Shown: positions 50,187 to 59,212, numbered from the stretch's first letter. The stretch: 64,000 nucleotides of DNA from Haloprofundus marisrubri (GCF_001469955.1 NZ_LOPU01000029.1:744001-808000), one strand, 5' to 3'. Numbers and translations: made by a program. The notes: generated from the sequence alone by a model not told the origin.

Positions 50187-51467
50187 TCAGGGGACCGTAT
50201 GAACGTTTTCGTTGCCGCGTCGGTCACGTCTACGAACCTCTTCGGACCCTCGCCTGCCGTCGAAACGCTCGTCCGCCCGTCCGTCGATTCGCCGAAGGCG
50301 GACGACGAACTCCGACCCCGAGTCGACGTCGTCGGCAATCTCCAGCGTGCCCCGCGAGTACGTCACAATCCAGTTCGAGAGCCACAGTCCCATCCCGTCG
50401 CTGTGTCTGAGTCCGTCCTCGCTGCCGCGTTCGAGAACCTCCCGTTCGGAGTCGGGGAGTCCCGGCCCGTTGTCGCAAACGAACAGCGTGACGGTTCGCT
50501 CGCTCGCTTCGACGCGGACGTCGACTTGCGGCGTCGCGGCGTCGTTGTGTTCGACGGCGTTCTCTAAGAGGTTCCACAGCGCGGACTCTACGAGCGGGTG
50601 TGCGGAGACGACGACGCCGTCGTCGGGAACTGTCGTCGTCAGTTCGAGTTCCGGATACTGGTTTTCGAGCGTCTCGAACAGCGGGTTCAGAAGCGGGTCG
50701 ATTTCGATGTCATCGAGTCCTTCCTCGTCGTTATCTTGCCAGAGCGTGTCGGCCTTCTGGACGTAGCCCGCGAGCGTGACGATTCGGTCGGTCCGCCGTT
50801 GGACGATATCGAGATACGCCTCTCCGTCGGCCGTCGACGGCTCCACGAGGTCGGTGTAACCCAAGATGACGTTGGCGTCGTTGCGGATGTCGTGACGAAA
50901 CACGCGGTTGAGCACGTTGAGTCGCTCACTCAGTTGGTCCGAGCGACGGCGCGCGGCGTCGAGTTCGCGCTGACGGTGGCGTGTTGCCTCGATTTGGTCG
51001 ACGAGTTCGACACGTCGCTGTTGCAGTTCGTGTATCGTGTTCAGACTCGTGTCGACGACGAGAAGCACGAACGCCGCGCCCAGTCCGAACACCGCACCGC
51101 CGACGACCTGAAACAGCGGTAGCATGCCCAGATACAGTAAGACCAGCGTGCAGACGTACCCGAGGAGGAAGACGCCCATCATCGCCCACAACAGGTTCCA
51201 GCGTGTGAGCGACGCCTCCTCGGTCACCATCTGTCGAATCTGACAGCCGCGGGCGATAGCCAGCGCCATCGCTGCGCCGCCCATCGAGACGACGGTACCG
51301 ATGACGGACGTTCGAAGCGGCGTTCCCCCCGTTACGAACGCGCTGCCGCCGAGCACTCCAGCCACGAGCACGATGCCCGTGAGGAGCAGTTTCGTCTCCG
51401 TGTCGGCGCGTTCTCCGACTGGCGGAAAGAGCCGTTCTGCAAGGAAGCATCTCTTTGGTCCCGTCAT
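50187..51467 (-). CDS. Sensor histidine kinase with four membrane segments
   Basis: The product has 426 residues. Four hydrophobic segments (about 27-46, 53-74, 92-116 and 119-140) form the sensor part; no large extracellular domain is seen. A coiled helix leads to the HisKA box FRHDIRNDANVILGYTDL with the phospho-accepting His, then the HATPase domain with N-box ENAVEHND and G-boxes CDNGPGLPD and GMGLWLS. The C-terminus has a basic tail (RFDGRRGSEEVRRRDRRG). No response regulator gene is adjacent. The gene leads into a Spo0M-like gene after 17 bases. Confidence 0.88.
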   Translation of the reverse strand: MTGPKRCFLAERLFPPVGERADTETKLLLTGIVLVAGVLGGSAFVTGGTPLRTSVIGTVVSMGGAAMALAIARGCQIRQMVTEEASLTRWNLLWAMMGVFLLGYVCTLVLLYLGMLPLFQVVGGAVFGLGAAFVLLVVDTSLNTIHELQQRRVELVDQIEATRHRQRELDAARRRSDQLSERLNVLNRVFRHDIRNDANVILGYTDLVEPSTADGEAYLDIVQRRTDRIVTLAGYVQKADTLWQDNDEEGLDDIEIDPLLNPLFETLENQYPELELTTTVPDDGVVVSAHPLVESALWNLLENAVEHNDAATPQVDVRVEASERTVTLFVCDNGPGLPDSEREVLERGSEDGLRHSDGMGLWLSNWIVTYSRGTLEIADDVDSGSEFVVRLRRIDGRADERFDGRRGSEEVRRRDRRGNENVHTVP

Positions 51468-51843
51468 ATCGTCTGCCGCACGACGCCGTCCCTCTGAGAC
51501 GGCGTTCCGGTGCTATCTCACCGTACGTTTTCGTAGATATAACTGTTCGCCCAAAGATACTGTAAGAGAGTCTGAAATAACGGGTGGCGCACCCTCTCGC
51601 GAGCATGAGTTTCGGACACGACGTGAGAGTATTAGCCAGTTCGTAAGACACTCAGTCGAACGAGATTTTGATAGTAGGAGACACCTAAGCAGGATACTCC
51701 AGACGAGACTCGTTCGTGCGGCGGCCGCTGCGACAATGAGTGCGGCGGGAGTCGCGCTTCTCGTAGCGACGGCCGGTCGCCATTTCTCGGTGGACGAGTT
51801 TTCGGGCGAAGTTACAAGCCCCGGTACGGGCTATCTGTACCCG

Positions 51844-52128
51844 ATGGGTTCGAACACCGCGACGGACGCCGAACGAACACCTGTGGGTCGGCCGGCGGCC
51901 GGGCAGACGTGGTTCGACGTCATAGAGGACGTTATCGACACCGAAATCGACCGACAGGAGACCATTCAGTGTCGATTCGAGGAGTTGGAAGTCGACGTCC
52001 CCCTGCGGATGGAGTCGGACGCCGAAATCGCTCGGTGGCGATTCGACGGGACGGTCCGCGTCCACATCGAAGGAACACGCGGTCCGCTCTCGGAGTGGCT
52101 CCGCTTCTGGTACAGTCGACTCTCCTGA
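51844..52128 (+). CDS. Conserved-looking haloarchaeal protein, unknown function
   Basis: The product has 94 residues from ATG 51844 (MGSNTATDAERTP). The rest, WFDVIEDVIDTEIDRQETIQCRFEELEVDVPLRM in part, then WRFDGTVRVHIEG, is acidic alpha/beta with no membrane segment. The frame is open much further upstream (an ATG at 51736 would give 130 residues), but a TATA-like GTTACAAG at 51811-51818 fits a leaderless start at 51844. I cannot assign a family. It is divergent from the histidine kinase. Confidence 0.5.
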   Translation: MGSNTATDAERTPVGRPAAGQTWFDVIEDVIDTEIDRQETIQCRFEELEVDVPLRMESDAEIARWRFDGTVRVHIEGTRGPLSEWLRFWYSRLS

Positions 52129-52237
52129 CGCGACGAACTCGCCGCAACTCGGGTTCGTCGTCGCTTCTCGAAGGGCCGACCGTCGGCGGGAGACCGTCGA
52201 CGTGGCGTCGTCAACGCAAAATCGTCGACGCGAGAAT

Positions 52238-52245
52238 GATATACC
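52238..52245 (+). promoter_or_regulatory. TATA box of the nuclease lipoprotein gene; sets GTG start
   Basis: GATATACC is 20-27 bases before GTG 52265 and lies inside the longer open frame from 52202, so the shorter product is the translated one. Confidence 0.55.
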
Positions 52246-52264
52246 ATCCCTCCGTATCCGCGCT

Positions 52265-53266
52265 GTGGCCTCGATTCGCCGACGAGTAGTCGTCTTCGCT
52301 GTCTGTGTTCTCTTTCTCACCACCGGGTGTCTCGGCGTTCCGTCACCGCCCTCGGCAGGTGACGACTCGCCCGCCGCCGGCGACGTCCCGCTACCCGGAG
52401 AAGGTCCGGAACGAACGGCGACTGTCGTCGACGTCGTCGACGGCGACACGATTCGAATCGTCTACGCCAACGGCACCCGCGACACCGCTCGTCTCCTCGG
52501 CGTCGACACGCCCGAAACCTACGGCGAGAGCGACCCGGCCGACTTCGAGGGCGTCCCCGACACCGAGGCGGGTCGCGCCTGTCTGAACGACTACGGCGAA
52601 CGGGCCAGCGAGTACACGACGGAGACGCTGCTCGACGAAGAGGTGACGCTCCGGTTCGACGCGAACGAACCGCGACGGGGATACTACGACCGTCTACTCG
52701 TCTACGTCGTCGTCGGTGGCGAGGACTTCAACTACGGTCTCGTCGCCGACGGCTACGCCCGGGTCTACGACAGCCAGTTTACCGCCCGCGAGCGCTACTA
52801 CGACGCCGAAGCGAGCGTACAGCAGGAGAGGCGAGGACTCTGGGAGTGTGCGACCGATGCCGGAGCGTCTTCGACCGGTGCGACCGGCGGGGCCGACGAC
52901 TCAGATACTGTGGAATCCGACGTCGACGGCGGCGACTCGTCGCTCGTCGTCGCGTCCGTCCACGCCGACGCTGCGGGCGACGACCGGCAGAATCTCGGCG
53001 ACGAGTACGTCGTCTTCGAGAACACCGGCGACGAGACGCTCGACCTGACGGGGTGGACAGTGACCGACGAGGCAGGCAAGCAGTATCGCTTCCCCGATGG
53101 GTTTACCCTCGACCCCGCCGCGACGGTGACGCTACGAACCGGTGACGGTGAGAACACCCGAGAAACCGTCTACTGGGGTGCCAGCGGGCCAGTCTGGAAC
53201 AACGGCGGCGACGAAGTCGTCGTCCGTGACGAGGCGGGACGAGTCGTCGCTCGCCGGTCGTACTGA
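52265..53266 (+). CDS. Secreted thermonuclease (SNase) lipoprotein with lamin-tail domain
   Basis: The product has 333 residues from GTG 52265. A basic start and hydrophobic stretch lead to lipobox LTTGC (Cys22), so it is probably a membrane-anchored lipoprotein outside the cell. Residues 55-200 are a staphylococcal-nuclease domain: DVVDGDTIRIVYANGTRDTARLLGVDTPE, RFDANEPRRGYYDRLLVYV, and YGLVADGYARVY, with catalytic Asp, Arg and Glu in place. A lamin-tail domain (LTD) follows after an acidic linker (SLVVASVHADAAGDD, LTGWTVTDEAGKQYRFPDG, WNNGGDEVVVRDEAG). It likely digests extracellular DNA for nutrients. Confidence 0.88.
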   Translation: MASIRRRVVVFAVCVLFLTTGCLGVPSPPSAGDDSPAAGDVPLPGEGPERTATVVDVVDGDTIRIVYANGTRDTARLLGVDTPETYGESDPADFEGVPDTEAGRACLNDYGERASEYTTETLLDEEVTLRFDANEPRRGYYDRLLVYVVVGGEDFNYGLVADGYARVYDSQFTARERYYDAEASVQQERRGLWECATDAGASSTGATGGADDSDTVESDVDGGDSSLVVASVHADAAGDDRQNLGDEYVVFENTGDETLDLTGWTVTDEAGKQYRFPDGFTLDPAATVTLRTGDGENTRETVYWGASGPVWNNGGDEVVVRDEAGRVVARRSY

Positions 53267-53364
53267 CGGGGTAGACTGGCGTGCTGGACTGCTGGGTTGG
53301 ACTGACGAGTCGGACGAACCAGCCGCTCTCGGAGGGTTGTCGGCGAAAAATCGAACCCGTGGTC

Positions 53365-53556
53365 TCAGACCGAGCGGCCGGTGACGTCGGTGCCGACGAG
53401 GTACGTGCCGGCGGTGAGCAGTGCTGCGGCGACGACGAGGATGATGCCACCGACGACGCCGGCGAACGTCGACGATGGCAGTGCGGTCGGCACGAAGCCG
53501 AGCGTTCCGACGACCATCATTCCGAGGCCGAGAGTTCCGTTCCGTGTAACGTCCAT
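53365..53556 (-). CDS. Small membrane protein (63 residues), unknown function
   Basis: The product begins MDVTRNGTLGLGMMVVG and has two hydrophobic segments (about 8-27 and 30-53), ending TDVTGRSV. It is a helical hairpin type common among haloarchaeal small membrane proteins (compare the one at 18723). ATG 53556 is preceded by TATA-like sequences at 53563-53570 and further upstream. It converges on the nuclease gene. Confidence 0.55.
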   Translation of the reverse strand: MDVTRNGTLGLGMMVVGTLGFVPTALPSSTFAGVVGGIILVVAAALLTAGTYLVGTDVTGRSV

Positions 53557-53707
53557 ACTCCGGCTATATCGTCCCCGGCATAATGGATTTCGTTTTCGTC
53601 TCGTGAGTGTGATGCGGTGCGAACCGCTAGCAGACGTCGATTTCCGGACTCCAAGGCGCTATCGGGGGAACGATTATGTCGTCGCTTGCCCACGATTGCG
53701 ACAGAAG

Positions 53708-54430
53708 ATGAGCATCGACATCGAGTCCGACCTCCGGTACCCGACGACGGCCGACGACTGGGTGACGACGCAACTCGTCGGTGCGCTCGTTACGTTCGTC
53801 GGTTTTCTGCTGTTGTTTCCGTTGTTTCTGATTTTGGGCTACTACCTCCGCGTCGCTCGCCGGACCATGGAGGGTGACGAGACGCCCCCGTCGTTCACCG
53901 ACTGGGGGACGCTGTTCGTCGACGGGGCGAAAGCCGCCGCCGTTCTCTTAGCCTACCAACTCGTCCCGATACTGGTGTTCGCGCTCACGGCCGTTTTCGT
54001 TCTCGTCCCGGTGTTGACGAACGGGGACGTGGCGTTCGGCGTGAGCGTGCTCGGGGTCGTCGCCGGACTACTCGTTTCGATGCTTCTCTCGCTCGTCTTC
54101 GGCTACTTCGGCATCGCTGCCGCTCTCAACGTCGCCTACGAAGGTTCGGTCCGCTCGGGGTTCGAGTTCGGCCGCATCGCACGTGTCGCGTTCAGCCGTG
54201 AGTACGCGGTACAGTGGCTCTACGCGTTCGTTCTCTCGGTGGGTATCAACGCCGTCCTCGGCGTCGTCGCGGCGGTTCCGCTCGTTCAGTTCGCGTTGGT
54301 GCTTTTGACCCCGCTCGTCAGTTTCTACGTCGGTGTCGTCACCGTGCGAATCTACGGCCGTGGATACGCGGCGGCGCTGGACGCGGCCGCTTCCCGAGCG
54401 GACCGAACGCGGGCGGAGACGACGCCGTAG
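53708..54430 (+). CDS. DUF4013 membrane protein
   Basis: The product has 240 residues from ATG 53708. The conserved start YPTTADDWVTTQLVGALVTFVGFLLLFPLFLILGYYLRVARRTMEGDETPPSFTDWGTLFVDGAKA is the DUF4013 signature (given here only as landmarks YYLRVARRTMEG and PPSFTDWGTLFVDG). Six or so membrane segments follow, and the C-terminus is charged. The family has no known activity. The open frame reaches far upstream, but only the part from 53708 shows protein-like composition. It converges on the DUF1684 gene. Confidence 0.87.
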   Translation: MSIDIESDLRYPTTADDWVTTQLVGALVTFVGFLLLFPLFLILGYYLRVARRTMEGDETPPSFTDWGTLFVDGAKAAAVLLAYQLVPILVFALTAVFVLVPVLTNGDVAFGVSVLGVVAGLLVSMLLSLVFGYFGIAAALNVAYEGSVRSGFEFGRIARVAFSREYAVQWLYAFVLSVGINAVLGVVAAVPLVQFALVLLTPLVSFYVGVVTVRIYGRGYAAALDAAASRADRTRAETTP

Positions 54431-54445
54431 CGGCGTCCGAGAGAA

Positions 54446-55018
54446 TCACCCCTCGAAGCGCTCGCCGGCCGGAATCACCACGTCCAGCCAGTTTTCTTCG
54501 GGCGGAAGCGGACAGGCGAACGTCTCGCTGTAGGCGCAGAACGGGCTGTACGCGAGATTGAAATCCAGTACCACCTCGTCGCCGTCTTCGAGTTCCCGAC
54601 TCGGCTCGAACTCCATGTATCGGCCACCGTGGTACGTCTGCTGTCCGGTCGTCTTGTCGCGGAACGGGACGAAAAGCGACTGTGAGTCGTCGGACTCCTG
54701 TCGGTACCCCGCGAGCGTCTGCGTCTCACCGCTGGCTTCGAACTCGAACGTCACCACGCGGAGATAGCGGACGTTCGGCCCGTTCGTCGTCTCCATCTCG
54801 ACGGGCTCGGGTTGGTCGTGCGTCGTCACCGTCGCCTCGACGCGGTAGTCGGGGTCCGGGTCGAAGTACTCCAAGCCGTCGAACTCCTCTCGTTTCTCCG
54901 GCGGAATCGGTGACTGCGGGTGGTCGGCGAAGAAGTCGTTCTTCTGTTCTCGCTGTTTTTCGACCTGCGTGCGCCACTCCTCGACACCGACTTCGGATTC
55001 CGATTCGCTGTCGCTCAT
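54446..55018 (-). CDS. DUF1684 family protein
   Basis: The product has 190 residues from ATG 55018. The core has FFADHPQSPIPPEKREEFDGLEYFDPDPDYRVEA, FVPFRDKTTGQQTYHGGRYMEFEP, and the family signature DFNLAYSPFCAYSETFACPLPPEENWL with two Cys. DUF1684 proteins occur in all domains, and their activity is unknown. The upstream extension of the open frame is rejected because it is antisense to the aldo/keto reductase. It may share a transcript with that gene, about 100 bases apart. Confidence 0.85.
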   Translation of the reverse strand: MSDSESESEVGVEEWRTQVEKQREQKNDFFADHPQSPIPPEKREEFDGLEYFDPDPDYRVEATVTTHDQPEPVEMETTNGPNVRYLRVVTFEFEASGETQTLAGYRQESDDSQSLFVPFRDKTTGQQTYHGGRYMEFEPSRELEDGDEVVLDFNLAYSPFCAYSETFACPLPPEENWLDVVIPAGERFEG

Positions 55019-55116
55019 GAGATTCCGTTGCCGACGCCGACACAAATCGGTTGGGACCGCGGCGCGTGTCTCGGGTGCGAGGCCGGGTGGTTCGCTCTCT
55101 CGACGTATCCGATTTC

Positions 55117-56091
55117 TCAGTTCGATTTCGCGTCCGCGAGTCGGTGGAACTGCGCGTCGGTGAGCGAGATATCGCTTGCGACGAGGTTCTCTTCCAGTTG
55201 CTCGGGGGTTCGCGCGCCGACGATGGGCGCGGTCACCTGGTCGTGGTGCATCAACCACGCGAGACTCACCTGTGCGGGCGTCGCGCCGACTTCCTCGGCG
55301 ACGGCTTCGACGGCTTCGAGCGCGTCGAAGTTCTCGGAGGTCAGATACGAGTCCGCGAACTGCTGGTCGTTGGCCGCCCGCGAGTCCTTCGGTGGACTCT
55401 CGTTTCGGCTGTACTTGCCCGTCAGGAAGCCGCCGGCCAGCGGCGACCACGGGACGACGCCGACGTCGTAGTGTTCGCACATGTCGAGGTAGTTGCCTTC
55501 TATCTCGCGATTTGCCACGTTGTACCGCGGTTGCGACAGCGAGAACGGTTCGTAGCCGCGCTTGTCGGCGAGTTCGTTCGCCATCGCCACTTTCCAAGCG
55601 TTCGGTTCGAGCGTCGACGCGCCGAGGTAGTTCACTTTCCCGTCGCGGACGAACTCGTCGAGCGTCCGCATGAACTCGCGGGCGGGGGTGTCGTCGTCCC
55701 ATCGGTGGACGTACAACACGTCGACGTAGTCGGTTCCGAGTCGTTCGAGAATCTCGTCGACGTTGTTGCGGAGGTGTTTGCGGTTCAGCCCGCGGCCGTT
55801 CGCGTGGTCGCTCGTCGGCCAGTAGATTTTGGAGGCGACGACGAACTCCTCGCGGTCCCGCTCGGCTAACCAGTCGCCGATATACTCCTCGCTTCGTCCC
55901 TCGCCGTACATGTCGGCGGTGTCGATGAACGTCCCGCCGGCGTCGGCGTAGGCGTCGAGCAACTCGTGGGCTCGCTCGCGGCCGACTTCGAGGTCACCGT
56001 CGTCGTTTCGCCGCCCGAAACGCCACGTCCCGAACGCGAGTTTGCTCACCTTCGTCCCGGTGCGACCGAGCGGAACCGTATCGAGAGACAT
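55117..56091 (-). CDS. Aldo/keto reductase
   Basis: The product has 324 residues, an (alpha/beta)8 barrel. Catalytic tetrad candidates are Asp-Tyr in DTADMYGEGRSEEYIG, Lys in VVASKIYW, and His in YVHRWDDDTPA. NADPH-binding residues are near GARTPEQLEENL at the C-terminus. The substrate is probably a small aldehyde or ketone. The sequence resembles YhdN/IolS-type proteins. It has no clear operon partner other than the DUF1684 gene downstream. Confidence 0.9.
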   Translation of the reverse strand: MSLDTVPLGRTGTKVSKLAFGTWRFGRRNDDGDLEVGRERAHELLDAYADAGGTFIDTADMYGEGRSEEYIGDWLAERDREEFVVASKIYWPTSDHANGRGLNRKHLRNNVDEILERLGTDYVDVLYVHRWDDDTPAREFMRTLDEFVRDGKVNYLGASTLEPNAWKVAMANELADKRGYEPFSLSQPRYNVANREIEGNYLDMCEHYDVGVVPWSPLAGGFLTGKYSRNESPPKDSRAANDQQFADSYLTSENFDALEAVEAVAEEVGATPAQVSLAWLMHHDQVTAPIVGARTPEQLEENLVASDISLTDAQFHRLADAKSN

Positions 56092-56324
56092 GCCCGAACG
56101 TGCGTGGAGTGGGCGCTAAAGTACCCCGCATTCGACGACGTGAGAGTGGACAGAAAGGACGTGCACAGGAGGAGAGAACCGGACGAGAGGAACTCACAGA
56201 TGTGGAGTGGCGAAGAGAGCGAAAGGAGATGAGAGACAGAGAGACGTCGTAGCAGCGGGGGAACCACAGGGCGGCAGGTCCCACGGAAGTCGGGGGAGGG
56301 GGAACCGTGGCCGTGGTGGGAGCG

Positions 56325-56585
56325 TTACTGCTTGTGGCCGTGACCGACCACGAGGGCGACGATGTTTGCGACGAACAGCACGGGCAGCAGTTCCATACCC
56401 GCGCCGAACACCGTCTCGCCGGCGATGAGCGGGATGTAGAAGAACGGCAGCGCGATTGCGGCCCAGAAGGCCGTAAACTGCACCGGCCGCGTGAGGATGC
56501 GGGCACCGAGACTGTTGGAGAACTCGTCGACGGCGCTGTTCGATTGGCGGGGGCGTTCGTTCTTGAGTGGGGAGGAGTTGGACAT
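56325..56585 (-). CDS. Small membrane protein (86 residues), unknown function
   Basis: The product begins MSNSSPLKNERPRQS and has two hydrophobic segments (PVQFTAFWAAIALPFFYIPLI and MELLPVLFVANIVALVVGHG) after a 30-residue polar N-terminus. It ends GHGHKQ. ATG 56585 is four codons inside the frame and has CTATATGA (56619-56626) as a possible TATA box. A GGTCAGTT/AACTGACC inverted repeat further upstream could be an operator. No family was recognised. Confidence 0.55.
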   Translation of the reverse strand: MSNSSPLKNERPRQSNSAVDEFSNSLGARILTRPVQFTAFWAAIALPFFYIPLIAGETVFGAGMELLPVLFVANIVALVVGHGHKQ

Positions 56586-56965
56586 GGGACCTCTCACTTT
56601 CTCGTATAACTCAAGGGGTCATATAGGGGGGAGAGCGTTGAGCCGAGTTCGGTCAGTTTTAGCGTTGACCAGTTTCCTAACTGACCTTTCACGAAGTCCT
56701 GAGAAAAGAGTTAAAAGTTTATCGAGCTCTCTCATCCTTTTTCTCCACTCTCGAAAGACTGTCTTGCTGGGTAGAGTATTCTCTCGAATTGAACGAATTG
56801 GAGCGCGTAATCTGTCGAATCTGACCTATCATCGTGCGTGAGGACTCGTGGGCGCGGTGACGGCTCGTGCGAACTCCTCTCTCGGAACGGCATCGACCCC
56901 CCAACGGCGACCACAAAAACCTCCGCCTGCACAACAGTCAACCGGCGGGCGCGTGAGAGTCGGCT
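56586..56965. other. 380-base AT-richer intergenic region with inverted repeat
   Basis: Between 56600 and 56830 the DNA is clearly AT-richer than the window average. GGTCAGTT (56651-56658) and AACTGACC (56679-56686) form a perfect 8-bp inverted repeat with a 20-base spacer, in which TTGACCAGTT resembles a third half-site. GTTAAAAGTTTAT (near 56709-56721) is a possible promoter facing right. No protein was recognised. Confidence 0.55.
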
Positions 56966-57931
56966 ATGCCAGACGTACGCGTGCTCAGTTGCGGCGGGAC
57001 GATTGCCAGCGAACCGAGCGAGACGGGGGCGGCCCCGGCGAAACGCGGCGCAGACCTGCTCGAAGCGGTGCCGGAACTCGACGACTACGCGACGGTTACC
57101 GCCGAGGAAATATCCTCACATCCGGGGTTCGACATGCGATTCGCCGACATCGCCGCCGTCGCTGAAGCCGTCGAAACCACCGACGCCGACGGGTTCGTCG
57201 TCACGCAGGGAACCGACACGCTCGCGGATACGGCGTACGCGCTCTCGTTGCTTCTCAACGCCGACGTTCCGGTGGTCGTCACCGGGTCACAGCGCCGGTT
57301 CGACGAGGTCGGAAGCGACGCGCCCGCAAACCTCCTGACGGCGGTCAGAGCGGCCACTTCGCACCGGTTTTCCGGTGCGTTCGTCGCCTTCGACGACGAA
57401 CTCCACCTCGCTCACGACGTCGAGAAGACACACACGAACGCGCTCTCGACGTTCAAATCCCCCGGGAAAGGCCCGGTCGCCTCGTTCACACGGTCGGAGA
57501 CGCACGTCCACCGTGCCGCCGAGAGCGAGTCCTCGGAGGCCGCGTCGCTTCCGGTCTCGGCCGCTGCCGACGCCTCTGCCACGGTCCCAGTCGTCCACTC
57601 GGGCATCGGTGTCACCGGCGACGAACTCGATAGAGCGGTCGACGCCGGTGCCGACGGTGTCGTCGTCGAGGGAACGGGTCTCGGTAACGTCGCCAGCAGT
57701 CTCGGCGACGCCGTTGCACGCGCCGTCGAGACGGTCCCTGTCGTCGTCAGTTCGCGATGTCACGCTGGGCCGACCGACCAAGTGTACGGCACCGGTGGCG
57801 GCGGCGTAACGCTCCGCGAACACGGTGCGCTGTTCTCGGGTGACCTGCCGACCTCGAAGGCACGAATCAAACTCCTCTTGGCGCTCTCGGCGGGTATCGA
57901 CGACGACGACCTCGCCGCACTGTTCGACTGA
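56966..57931 (+). CDS. L-asparaginase (type I archaeal)
   Basis: The product has 321 residues. Catalytic Thr12 is in LSCGGTIAS; the second conserved Thr-Asp is in VTQGTDTLADTAYAL, followed by VVTGSQRRFDEVGSDAPANLLTA. It hydrolyses asparagine to aspartate and ammonia in the cytoplasm. It is homologous to the catalytic domain of GatD at 35224 but lacks the N-terminal tRNA-binding domain. The C-terminal third has VVHSGIGVTGDELDRAVDAGADGVVVEGTG (landmarks VHSGIGVTG and DGVVVEGTG). Next to it is a small conserved gene. Confidence 0.9.
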   Translation: MPDVRVLSCGGTIASEPSETGAAPAKRGADLLEAVPELDDYATVTAEEISSHPGFDMRFADIAAVAEAVETTDADGFVVTQGTDTLADTAYALSLLLNADVPVVVTGSQRRFDEVGSDAPANLLTAVRAATSHRFSGAFVAFDDELHLAHDVEKTHTNALSTFKSPGKGPVASFTRSETHVHRAAESESSEAASLPVSAAADASATVPVVHSGIGVTGDELDRAVDAGADGVVVEGTGLGNVASSLGDAVARAVETVPVVVSSRCHAGPTDQVYGTGGGGVTLREHGALFSGDLPTSKARIKLLLALSAGIDDDDLAALFD

Positions 57932-57985
57932 GTTCTACTCGCCTCCGACCGATTCTTTACCCGCGACGCCGACTGTTCGGCCGAT

Positions 57986-58264
57986 ATGGCCGACCTCAAC
58001 CCCATCGCAAAGCGCATCCACAACGTTTCGCCGAAACCCGTTCGACTCACGCTCTCGGACGACTCCACCGCCGTCTACCAGTTCTCGGGAACGCAGTTCT
58101 TCCAGCAGGAGTTCCAAGGCGAGGGAACGTGTGAGGACGACGACGCCGAGTACCGACTCATCACGAGCGAGGACAACGAATCGGTGCTACTCGGTCGAAA
58201 AGGCCTGGAAGACGACGGCTGGTCGATGGTCGGCGAAGTGGTCGAAGCCGAGCGAGCGGAGTAG
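57986..58264 (+). CDS. Conserved haloarchaeal protein, unknown function
   Basis: The product has 92 residues. It has a possible small beta-barrel: VRLTLSDDSTAVYQFSGTQFFQQEFQGEG, EYRLITSEDNESVLLGRKG, GWSMVGEVVEAE. There is a single Cys and no membrane segment. The pattern resembles Sm/SH3-like small proteins, but I make no family claim. It is 54 bases after the asparaginase gene in the same direction and may be co-transcribed. Confidence 0.65.
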   Translation: MADLNPIAKRIHNVSPKPVRLTLSDDSTAVYQFSGTQFFQQEFQGEGTCEDDDAEYRLITSEDNESVLLGRKGLEDDGWSMVGEVVEAERAE

Positions 58265-58291
58265 CGCGAAAGAGTCGAAGGACGCCGACGC

Positions 58292-59212
58292 TTACGACAT
58301 CTCGGCCGGTCGCCCGACCAACTGTTCGCGTATCGCATCGCGTTTCAACAGCACGAACCCGCCGAAGATGAGCAGAAAGCCGAACGCCGTCTCCGGATTC
58401 AGCGACTCCTGCAGGACGAGATACCCCGAAATCGCCGCGAAAATCGGAGCGACGTAGGAGACGAGGTTGATTTCGATAGCGCCCAGTCGGTCCAACAGGT
58501 CGAAGTAGACGAGAAAGCCGATTGCGCTCGCCGCCAGTGAGAGGTACAGAAGCGCCGCGACGCCGCGCGTCGTCCACGTGATTTCGGCGACCGACTCGCC
58601 CATCCCGAGCGAGACGACGTGCATCAGCGCCGCGCCGCCGAGCATCGCCCACGCCTCCATCGTCTCTATCGGGAGGCCGTCGTCGATGCGCTGGGTCAGG
58701 ACGCTCCCGAACGCGAACGCCGTCGCGGCCCCGAAGACGAGCAGTTTCGACACCGTCGCGCCGCCGAGCAGGTTGTTCGGGTCGAGTTCCGAGAGCACGG
58801 CGACGCCCACCAGTCCCAGCAACAAGCCGACGACGCCGACGGCGGTGAGACGTTCGCTCGGGAGCAACGCCCGAGCGAACACCGTCGTCAGCACGGGGCT
58901 GAGACTTACGAGAACCGCCGCGGTGGCGCTCGTCACCGGACCGTTCTGACCGACGAACAGGAGGACGTGGTACGCCGCGATGAGAAACACCGCCGCGATG
59001 GCGACGACGGTCCACTGCTTGCGGGTTCGCGGAACGGGGTCGTCGACGACGTACGCCGCGTAGCCGAGCATCAGTACGCCTGCGATGTCGTATCGCAGCG
59101 CCGCGAAGAGAACCGGCGGAAACGACGCCAACCCGGCGTTGATTGCCATGAACGCCGACCCCCAGACGGCCGCCAAGAAGAGAAACAGGAGTGCGTTCCG
59201 TGTCTGAGTCAC
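58292..59212 (-). CDS. EamA/DMT-family exporter
   Basis: The product has 306 residues from GTG 59212, with ten predicted membrane segments in two EamA repeats (NALLFLFLAAVWGSAFMAIN; LLVFGAATAFAFGSVLT). Conserved elements include PVLFAALRYDIAGVLML and the C-terminal SYVAPIFAAISGYLVLQESLNPETAFGFLLIFGGFVLL (landmarks SYVAPIFA and LQESLNP). It probably exports amino acids or other metabolites. The TTG-initiated extension to 59263 adds a basic tail of 17 residues that relatives lack. Confidence 0.83.
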   Translation of the reverse strand: MTQTRNALLFLFLAAVWGSAFMAINAGLASFPPVLFAALRYDIAGVLMLGYAAYVVDDPVPRTRKQWTVVAIAAVFLIAAYHVLLFVGQNGPVTSATAAVLVSLSPVLTTVFARALLPSERLTAVGVVGLLLGLVGVAVLSELDPNNLLGGATVSKLLVFGAATAFAFGSVLTQRIDDGLPIETMEAWAMLGGAALMHVVSLGMGESVAEITWTTRGVAALLYLSLAASAIGFLVYFDLLDRLGAIEINLVSYVAPIFAAISGYLVLQESLNPETAFGFLLIFGGFVLLKRDAIREQLVGRPAEMS

